Part shown: positions 46,980-51,974 of the stretch, one piece after another
How the letters are laid out: every line of letters begins with the position of its first letter
Numbering within the stretch: position 1 is the first letter of the stretch
Assembly (NCBI RefSeq): GCF_030717845.1
Contig: NZ_JAUZVZ010000027.1
Span: 1-51,974, forward strand
Length of the DNA stretch: 51,974 nucleotides
Reading direction: 5' to 3'
DNA from: Alkalimonas collagenimarina
Lineage (GTDB): Bacteria > Pseudomonadota > Gammaproteobacteria > Enterobacterales > Alteromonadaceae
Notes under the pieces: model-generated
The model's database searches: none
The model's input: only the letters and a program-made list of their open reading frames with translations
Told to the model about the DNA's origin: nothing
Translations under genes and position numbers: made by a program

Positions 46980-47360
46980 TTAGTAGAACAGGGGCATTAC
47001 ATACGGGAACGTTAGTGCAACGACAACTAGCGCAGCCACAATCCAAAAGATGACTTTGTACGACGTCTTGGCTTGTGGGGCAGCGCATACATCGCCAGGC
47101 TCGCATGCTTGCGTAGTCCGGAAGATGCGGCGGTAGGCAAAGAACATTGCTATCAATGCCGCACCGAGAAAGATGGGGCGGTAAGGTTCCAATGCCGCCA
47201 AGTTACTCATCCAAGCGCCGCTGAATCCCAAGGCGATCAAAACCAGCGGCCCCAGGCAGCAGGCCGACGCAAGAATGGCGGCCAGCCCACCGGCGAAGAG
47301 CGCGCCGCGCCCGTTTTGTGGTTCAGACTTTTGTGGTTCAGACTTTTGTGGTTCAGACAT
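46980..47360 (-). CDS. merT: Mercuric ion transporter MerT with repeated N-terminus
   Basis: MerT imports Hg(II) across the inner membrane to MerA. It has 126 residues and three helices; Cys34-Cys35 (ASACCLGPLV) lie in the first helix and Cys86/Cys92 (QACEPGDVCAAP) in the cytoplasmic loop. The N-terminus reads SEPQK-SEPQK-SEPQN, where the usual protein has one SEP unit; this comes from a 15-bp triplication (47314-47358). The extra ten residues are in a flexible cytoplasmic tail and are probably harmless. Confidence 0.96.
   Translation of the reverse strand: MSEPQKSEPQKSEPQNGRGALFAGGLAAILASACCLGPLVLIALGFSGAWMSNLAALEPYRPIFLGAALIAMFFAYRRIFRTTQACEPGDVCAAPQAKTSYKVIFWIVAALVVVALTFPYVMPLFY
47314..47358 (-). 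repeat. Three perfect 15-bp tandem repeats at the merT start
   Basis: TTTTGTGGTTCAGAC is repeated exactly at 47314-47328, 47329-47343 and 47344-47358 (plus-strand reading). The repeat keeps the frame and adds two SEPQK units to MerT. Perfect identity indicates recent slippage. Confidence 0.95.
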
Positions 47361-47395
47361 ACGCTTGTCCTTTCAAATTTGGTTTGGATAGCTTA

Positions 47396-47426
47396 AGCTT
47401 ACTTCCGTAGTTATGTACGGAGTCAA
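47396..47426 (-). promoter_or_regulatory. mer promoter and MerR operator
   Basis: On the minus strand -35 TTGACT (47421-47426) and -10 TAAGCT (47396-47401) are separated by 19 bp. The dyad TCCGTA/TACGGA (47404-47409, 47416-47421) is the MerR operator. This is the textbook merT promoter that MerR-Hg(II) activates by DNA untwisting; MerR also represses its own divergent gene here. Confidence 0.95.
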
Positions 47427-47431
47427 GCGAT

Positions 47432-47887
47432 ATGCAAATTAATTTTGAGAATCTGACCATTGGCGTTTTTGCCAAGGCGGCCGGGGTCAATGTGGAGACC
47501 ATCCGGTTCTACCAGCGCAAGGGCCTGCTGCCGGAGCCAGACAAGCCCTATGGCAGCATTCGCCGCTATGGCGAGGCGGATGTAACACGAGTGCGGTTCG
47601 TGAAATCGGCCCAGCGGCTGGGCTTTAGCCTGGACGAAATCGCCGAGCTACTGCGGCTGGAGGATGGCACCCATTGCGAGGAAGCCAGCGGCCTGGCCGA
47701 GCACAAGCTCAAGGATGTGCGCGAGAAGATGGCCGACTTGGCACGCATGGAGGCCGTGCTGTCTGAACTGGTGTGCGCCTGCCATGCGCGGAAAGGGAAC
47801 GTTTCCTGCCCGCTGATTGCGTCACTGCAAGACGGAACGAAGCTCGCTGCATCGGCGCGGGGGAGTCACGGGGTGACTACGCCTTAG
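47432..47887 (+). CDS. merR: Mercury-responsive regulator MerR
   Basis: MerR represses and, with Hg(II), activates the divergent mer operon. The 151-residue protein has the HTH ([20 protein letters not shown]) and the three Hg ligands Cys82, Cys117 and Cys126. It is seven residues longer than Tn501 MerR (144). The tail differs, and the CCT-TAG ending reads into the transposon's 38-bp terminal repeat, which supplies the stop codon. Confidence 0.96.
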   Translation: MQINFENLTIGVFAKAAGVNVETIRFYQRKGLLPEPDKPYGSIRRYGEADVTRVRFVKSAQRLGFSLDEIAELLRLEDGTHCEEASGLAEHKLKDVREKMADLARMEAVLSELVCACHARKGNVSCPLIASLQDGTKLAASARGSHGVTTP

Positions 47888-47920
47888 CGTGCTTTATTTT
47901 CCGAATTCTGAGACGACCCC
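47883..47920. repeat. Tn21-type 38-bp terminal inverted repeat
   Basis: Read inward on the minus strand it begins GGGGTCGTCTCAGAATTCGG and ends in ACGCTAAG, the layout of Tn21-subgroup Tn3-family terminal repeats. It marks the outer (mer) end of the transposon; DNA beyond 47920 is lspA. No partner repeat is found in the window. Confidence 0.9.
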
Positions 47921-48346
47921 CTATTGTCCATATCGGGCCTGCTGGCAGCGTCTGATCAGGCTGTAAAGTGGCTGGTGCAGCAATCAATGGCCTATGGCGA
48001 GTATGTTTCGGTGACCCCGTTCTTTAACTGGGTGCACCTATGGAACACCGGTGCCGCATTCAGTCTTTTTGCGAATGGTGGAGGCTGGCAGCGCTACTTT
48101 TTTATCGGAATCGCGGTAGTGGTCTCGATTTTTCTGATCAAGCTGATCCTTGAAAATCGTCATAAAGGAGAAGCCATCGCTTACAGTCTTATCCTCGGTG
48201 GCGCCATGGGCAACCTGATTGACCGGGTCTTTCGCGGCTATGTTGTGGATTCCTTTGATTTCTATTGGCGAGACTGGCATTGGCCGGCCTTCAACCTGGC
48301 TGATATTGCAATTGTCCTCGGTGCCTTACTTTTCGTTTCCAGCAGC
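47921..48346 (+). pseudogene. lspA: lspA copy 2, truncated at both ends
   Basis: This lspA begins directly after the transposon repeat, at the codon matching residue 14 of copy 1, so the N-terminus and start are lost. It is broken again at 48346, after the VSSS segment; the open frame then runs into unrelated sequence to 48478. Both catalytic aspartates remain in frame, but without a start region or ribosome site it is unlikely to work. Confidence 0.85.
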
Positions 48347-48501
48347 TGTGGAGGAGTAATAAAGATTCATCCTATTCATAGTGTAAGTCATTGTTTTTAC
48401 AAACCGAGAAGGAGAGGAAGAAAAACAAAGTATCATACTAATCAACAAGATATCGTGACGACCACACTGAGCAAGTAGAATAAAGTACCATACTCAATTT
48501 A
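48347..48501. other. AT-rich segment of unknown origin
   Basis: About 155 bp between the lspA break and the gene remnant at 48502. It is A/T- and purine-rich, and I see no gene, RNA or repeat that I can support. It probably belongs to the same unknown donor DNA as the remnant. Confidence 0.4.
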
Positions 48502-48635
48502 TTAAAGCTTCAATGCGATGCTGACTAGTAGAAAGTAGGCCACAAGAATGAGTAGAGCCCATAGCGTAGCTCTTATCTCATGGATGTAAAAGAGAGACCT
48601 CCGAGGCGGATAAACTCGATCAAAACTATCCTCGA
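48502..48635 (-). pseudogene. C-terminal remnant of an unidentified membrane protein gene
   Basis: A minus-strand frame open from the IS256 edge to a TAA at 48502 encodes about 44 residues: a basic stretch (FDRVYPPRRSLFYIHEIR) then one good membrane helix (LWALLILVAYFLLVSIAL) and a short KL tail. It has no start within the window. The look is that of a real gene end cut by the insertion element. I do not recognise the family. Confidence 0.4.
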
Positions 48636-48696
48636 TGAGAGTGTAAAAATATCTGTGTAAATGGCATTCTTATCAACTCCTTAGAAGGATATCAGA

Positions 48697-49433
48697 ATGC
48701 CAATATCAGAAAAACTTATCGATCAGCTGCTTGAAGGCTGTGATTCTCCAGAAGACATTTTAGGCGAAGCTGGCCTGCTTAAGCAGCTCACCAAGAAAGT
48801 GGCGGAGCGGGCGCTAGAAGCTGAGATGGAAGCTCATTTAGGTTACGCCCCGAATGATGCAGCCGGTAACAACAGCGGCAACTCTCGCAATGGTAAAACC
48901 AAGAAAACGGTTCGCAGCACCAACGGTGATGTCGAACTGGATATTCCCCGCGACCGAAATGGCAGTTTTGACCCTAAATTAGTCCGCAAGGGCGAACGCC
49001 AGCTTAACGGATTTGATGAGCGCATCGTGGCGCTGTATGCCCGTGGCATGACGACCCGTGATATTCAGGCATACCTCGAAGAAGCCTATGGCGTTGAGGT
49101 CTCACCCACTTTCATATCGCAGGTGACGAATGCTGTTATGGATGAAGTTAAAGCTTGGCAGCACCGACCGCTAGCAAAGCTGTATCCGGTTGTTTATCTT
49201 GATTGTCTGGTCGTCCGCAGCCGTGATTCTGGTGTCGTGCAGAACAAATCGGTGTACTTGGCGCTGGGCATTAACACCGACGGCGAGAAAGAGCTTCTAG
49301 GTCTGTGGATGGCTCAAACTGAAGGCGCTAAATTCTGGCTGTCGGTGATGAACGAGCTTAAGAACCGTGGTGTTGATGACATCTTCATCGCCTGCTGCGA
49401 TGGCCTAAAAGGTTTCCCTGAAGCTATTGAAGC
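48697..49433 (+). pseudogene. IS256-family (mutator) transposase, 5' part
   Basis: The first 246 codons of a mutator-type DDE transposase: the N-terminal region with LEAEMEAHLGYAPNDAAGNN, the central FISQVTNAVMDEVKAWQHRP, the first catalytic region (VVYLDCLVVRSRDSG) and the second Asp in IACCDGLKGFPEAI. The frame ends in an early TAA created by the IS66 insertion. Removing the IS66 and one target copy rejoins it in frame with 51907 onward (EAIEA then VYPKTQVQLCIVHQ). The third catalytic residue would lie beyond the window. Confidence 0.92.
49426..49433. repeat. IS66 target-site duplication, left copy
   Basis: ATTGAAGC directly precedes the IS66 left end and is repeated at 51907-51914. Eight bp is the usual IS66 target size. 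Confidence 0.95.
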
Positions 49434-49519
49434 GTAAGCGTCGCAGAAACCACACCTATTCAGCCATAGTTTGAAGCCATAGGCTACCACCAGGTTTGAT
49501 TAAATAAGGTGGTAACATT

Positions 49520-49822
49520 ATGAGTCGAGTACATCGCACGCGTGAACAATGGCGAGCGCTGATTGCTGAATTTGAACAAAGCGACCTCAGCCAGAAAGAT
49601 TTTTGTGAGCCGCGAGGCATTAATCCTGCGTACTTTAGTCAGCGCCGAATGGAGCTGCAGCGTGAAGTTGAAAGTAATGACACTGGCTTTGCATTGGCGA
49701 TGCCGCAATCGGTTAAGTCGCAACAAACATTGCAGCTTCGTGTTGGCCAAACCGAGTTGGTGCTGCCTTTGTCGGTTTCACCGCGCTGGGTCGCACAACT
49801 GGTCAAAGAGCTCAGCGCATGA
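49520..49822 (+). CDS. tnpA: IS66 accessory protein TnpA
   Basis: A 100-residue protein with an N-terminal helix-turn-helix (MSRVHRTREQWRALIAEFEQ, then LSQKDFCEPRGINPAYFSQR), typical of IS66 OrfA. It assists transposition. The ATG follows AAGGTGG. Its TGA overlaps the tnpB ATG by 4 bp, indicating coupled translation. Confidence 0.93.
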   Translation: MSRVHRTREQWRALIAEFEQSDLSQKDFCEPRGINPAYFSQRRMELQREVESNDTGFALAMPQSVKSQQTLQLRVGQTELVLPLSVSPRWVAQLVKELSA

Positions 49823-50175
49823 AAATGTTCGTTGAGCCGCCGGCCATCTATTTACACAAAGCGCCGGTCGACTTTCGTAAAAGCATCAATGGCTTAAGCG
49901 CCATTGTCGAAAGCGAGATGGCGCTTTCGCCGTTCAGTGGCGCACTGTTTATCTTTTGCAATCGTCAGCGCGATAAACTCAAGGTGTTGTACTGGGACAA
50001 AACAGGCTTTTGCCTGTGGTATAAGCGCCTTGAGAAAGCCAAATTCAAGTGGCCGCGTAAGATGCCAGGTAGCACTATCACGCTCACTGAGCAGCAGTCG
50101 GCATGGCTCTTAGATGGCCTTGATATCACCCTGATGAAAGGCCACCAACCGCTACATTTTAGCGCGATAACCTGA
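49819..50175 (+). CDS. tnpB: IS66 accessory protein TnpB
   Basis: A 118-residue protein with the IS66 Orf2 signature: KAPVDFRKSINGLSAIVESE, then SGALFIFCNRQRDKLKVLYW and GFCLWYKRLEKAKFKWP. Needed for IS66 transposition, role undefined. Full length. Confidence 0.96.
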   Translation: MKMFVEPPAIYLHKAPVDFRKSINGLSAIVESEMALSPFSGALFIFCNRQRDKLKVLYWDKTGFCLWYKRLEKAKFKWPRKMPGSTITLTEQQSAWLLDGLDITLMKGHQPLHFSAIT

Positions 50176-50271
50176 TCACTTTTAGCCATATAGAGATCAA
50201 GCATAACAGCCATTTATCGATCACCAATCGGTCTAAGAAAGCCTTTATCTGAGGCGGTTTAGCGCCAATTT

Positions 50272-50291
50272 ATGCGGTATAATAGCCGCAT
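50272..50291 (+). promoter_or_regulatory. Hairpin covering the IS66 tnpC start
   Basis: ATGCGG (50272-50277) pairs with CCGCAT (50286-50291), enclosing TATAATAG. The 3' arm includes the first two bases of the tnpC ATG at 50290, so the structure could hinder translation. The loop also contains a perfect TATAAT, without a convincing -35 box. Confidence 0.4.
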
Positions 50292-51843
50292 GAAAAAGCT
50301 TGATACCAACGCACTTCCAGACGATGTCGAGGCCCTTAAAAAGATGGTCCTCGACCTGCAGAATCAGCAACAAGCTGAGGCGATGCAGTGGAAGAGCAAG
50401 TTCTATCACCTGCTAGAAAAATGGCAGCTTGAGCTCAAGAAGCGCTTTGCTGCCAGCTCTGAAGGTCTGCCGGGTCAGGGCGACCTGTTCAACGAAATAG
50501 AAGACATCCTCCAGCCTGATGAGGAAGAGGTTGCTGCCGAGCAGCACATTGCCTATACCCGTAAAGTTGGCCGCCGCGCACGATTAGATGCATCGTTACC
50601 ACGCAAAGAAATCGTTCACGACATCAGCGACGATGACAAAACCTGTGAATGCTGCGGCACCGACATGCATCGCATGGGCGAGGATGTCAGCGAGAAACTC
50701 GACTTTATCCCGGCCAAGGTACAGGTTATCCGTCATGTGCGACCTAAGTACAGCTGTCGGCAGTGTGAACAAAAGAGTACTGAGACCCCGATTAAACAGG
50801 CGCCTGTGCCGGCAAGCATGCTACCAAAGAGCATCGCCACCCCGAGCTTGCTGGCACAAATCATCACAGCGAAGTTCCAATATGGTTTACCGCTGTATCG
50901 CCAGGAAGCCATGTTCAAGCAGTTCGGTGCCGATATCAGCCGCCAGAACATGAGCCGCTGGTTGGTGGCTGTGAGCCAAAAGCTTGAGCTGCTGTACCAG
51001 CGGATGCATGACCTTTTATTACAACAGCCGGTACTGTGGGCGGATGAGACAACGCTCAAAGTCATCCAGTCGGAGAAAAGTAAATCGTACATGTGGGTGT
51101 ATGGTTGTGGTGGTGATAAGCCACCGCCTGATAGCACATCACCACCACCGAACATCGTGCTCTATGACTACCAGGATGGTCGCGGCGGCGTACACCCGAA
51201 AGACTTTTTAAAAGGCTATCGTGGACCCTTGCAGGTGGATGGCTATCAAGGCTATGAGCAAACCGATGCTGTGCTTGCCGGTTGCTGGGCGCATGCCCGG
51301 CGCAAATTTATGGACGCCAAAACCATACAAGGCAAAAACAAAACCGGTAAAGCTGACCGGGCGTTAAGCTATATCCAGAAGCTATACCGGGTTGAAAAAC
51401 GTTTGGCCGGTAAGCCTGTTGATGAGCTCTTGAGTGCACGACAAACTGAATCAAGCACCATCATGAGCGAGTTCAAAGAGTGGCTCGAAGTTCAGGCGAT
51501 ACAGGTGCCACCCACCAGCATCATCGGCAAGGCTGTGCAATACACGCTGAATCAGTGGTCAAAGCTACAGGTGTACTTAACCGATGGGCGCATCAACATC
51601 GACAACAACCGCGCGGAGCGCGCCATCAAACCGTTCGTGATTGGCCGTAAAGCTTGGCTGTTCGCCAACACTCATGGTGGTGCTGATGCTAGTGCAGTGC
51701 TTTATAGCCTGGTGGAAACAGCCAAAGCCAACGACCTGCAACCGATTGACTACCTGATGAGTCTGTTTGAGCAGTGGCCACACAGCAAAGACGGCGACAG
51801 TATCGACCATCTACTGCCCTGGAACATCAAACTAAGCACCTAA
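50290..51843 (+). CDS. tnpC: IS66-family transposase TnpC
   Basis: The DDE transposase of the element, 517 residues from MKKLDTNALPDDVEALKKMV; an in-frame ATG six codons upstream is possible. It has an N-terminal coiled coil (about 10-60), a zinc-finger-like region (CECCGTDMHRMG, then CRQCEQK), and the catalytic domain with Asp in VLWADETTLKVI, Asp in LQVDGYQGYEQT and Glu in NNRAERAIKPFVIGRKAW. Intact. It lies 114 bp after tnpB. Confidence 0.95.
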   Translation: MKKLDTNALPDDVEALKKMVLDLQNQQQAEAMQWKSKFYHLLEKWQLELKKRFAASSEGLPGQGDLFNEIEDILQPDEEEVAAEQHIAYTRKVGRRARLDASLPRKEIVHDISDDDKTCECCGTDMHRMGEDVSEKLDFIPAKVQVIRHVRPKYSCRQCEQKSTETPIKQAPVPASMLPKSIATPSLLAQIITAKFQYGLPLYRQEAMFKQFGADISRQNMSRWLVAVSQKLELLYQRMHDLLLQQPVLWADETTLKVIQSEKSKSYMWVYGCGGDKPPPDSTSPPPNIVLYDYQDGRGGVHPKDFLKGYRGPLQVDGYQGYEQTDAVLAGCWAHARRKFMDAKTIQGKNKTGKADRALSYIQKLYRVEKRLAGKPVDELLSARQTESSTIMSEFKEWLEVQAIQVPPTSIIGKAVQYTLNQWSKLQVYLTDGRINIDNNRAERAIKPFVIGRKAWLFANTHGGADASAVLYSLVETAKANDLQPIDYLMSLFEQWPHSKDGDSIDHLLPWNIKLST

Positions 51844-51906
51844 ACGAGCCGCTTGGGATCTCAGCGTCAATTATCTTGGCTGGTGTGTGGTTTATGTGAC
51901 GCTTAC

Positions 51907-51914
51907 ATTGAAGC
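51907..51914. repeat. IS66 target-site duplication, right copy
   Basis: ATTGAAGC, identical to 49426-49433, follows the right end of the IS66 element. Confidence 0.95.
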
Positions 51915-51974
51915 GGTTTACCCGAAAACTCAGGTGCAACTGTGCATCGTGCATCAAATTCGGCACTCGTTGCG
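51907..51974 (+). pseudogene. IS256-family transposase, 3' part (runs off the window)
   Basis: The frame IEAVYPKTQVQLCIVHQIRH continues the interrupted mutator transposase; the CIVHQIRHSL motif is the conserved C/H region after the second catalytic Asp. It has no start of its own and continues past the window end. Confidence 0.9.

Larger units (their letters stand above)
49434..51906 (+). mobile_element. Complete IS66-family element (2473 bp)
   Basis: The ends form imperfect inverted repeats: GTAAGCGTCGCAGAAACCAC at 49434-49453 and, on the other strand, GTAAGCGTCACATAAACCAC from 51906 inward (18 of 20 match). It holds the three IS66 genes tnpA, tnpB and tnpC on the plus strand. Both target copies are perfect, so the insertion is recent and the element may be active. 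Confidence 0.95.
48636..51974 (+). mobile_element. IS256-family element interrupted by IS66 (right end outside window)
   Basis: A candidate left terminal repeat starts near 48636 (TGAGAGTGTAAAAATATCTG), 60 bp before a mutator-type transposase gene. The gene is split by the IS66 element at 49434-51906 and resumes at 51907. The remaining 3' part and the right end are beyond the window. Confidence 0.8.

Noticed and set aside
47924..48478. A functional second LspA started at TTG
   Set aside because: No ribosome site precedes the TTG, which directly abuts a transposon end, and the C-terminus is replaced by unrelated residues.
48697..49437. A natural 246-residue short transposase
   Set aside because: Its stop codon is made by the IS66 terminal sequence; the real gene continues in frame after 51906.

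Overview
The window reads as a gammaproteobacterial chromosome with two parts. About 42 kb is a vertically inherited motility, chemotaxis and cytochrome c block. The last 10 kb (from about 41992) is a stack of mobile DNA. Gene order (fliE-fliR, flhBAFG, fliA, cheYZAB, motCD, parC-parP, cheW, DUF2802, a second FliK and an FlhB tail, ccmA-I) is the polar-flagellum arrangement of Pseudomonas, Shewanella and Alteromonadales-type bacteria. Moderate GC and the YeiB, DUF5610 and YqaE neighbours suggest an aquatic Alteromonadales- or Rheinheimera-like host; this assignment is inference.

Region 1 (1-1691) holds a compact multi-hairpin repeat, a DUF418 membrane protein and a sigma-54-type promoter. Region 2 (1692-20408) encodes the basal body, C-ring, export gate and ATPase, hook-length ruler, the FlhF/FlhG pair that sets flagellar place and number, and sigma-28. 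A second good -24/-12 site lies before flhA. Region 3 (20459-29275) encodes chemosensory signalling (CheY, CheZ, CheA, CheB, CheW), a second stator pair MotC/MotD, and ParC/ParP, which place chemosensory arrays at the pole. CheA carries three copies of a short acidic motif where a P2 domain might be expected, plausibly the ParP-docking region. Region 4 (29292-31467, minus) pairs a second FliK-like protein with an orphan FlhB C-terminal domain. Region 5 (31562-38535) is a complete System I cytochrome c maturation operon ccmABCDEFGHI, followed by mlaA. Region 6 (39356-41991) holds DUF5610, a MATE transporter, a candidate small RNA, a 57-residue YqaE/Pmp3 gene and a gene tail cut off by the first mobile element.

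Region 7 (41992-51974) is mobile. It starts with an ISPpu12-like cargo (CadR/PbrR-like regulator, HMA-CDF metal exporter, lspA) that has no transposase. This is joined to a mer operon (merR divergent from merT-P-A-D-E and a truncated DUF3330 gene) that ends in a Tn21-type 38-bp terminal repeat but has no transposition genes. Next comes a second, truncated lspA. Its last 300 bp are almost identical to the first copy while its 5' part differs by about 10%, so recombination inside lspA probably assembled the island. An unidentified AT-rich remnant follows, then an IS256-family element interrupted by a complete 2473-bp IS66 element with perfect 8-bp target duplications.

I did not find a wholly new system. 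The observations most worth follow-up are the mosaic lspA repeats flanking mer, the candidate small RNA with a CCUCC segment, the CheA repeats beside parC/parP, and the second FliK with the FlhB tail.
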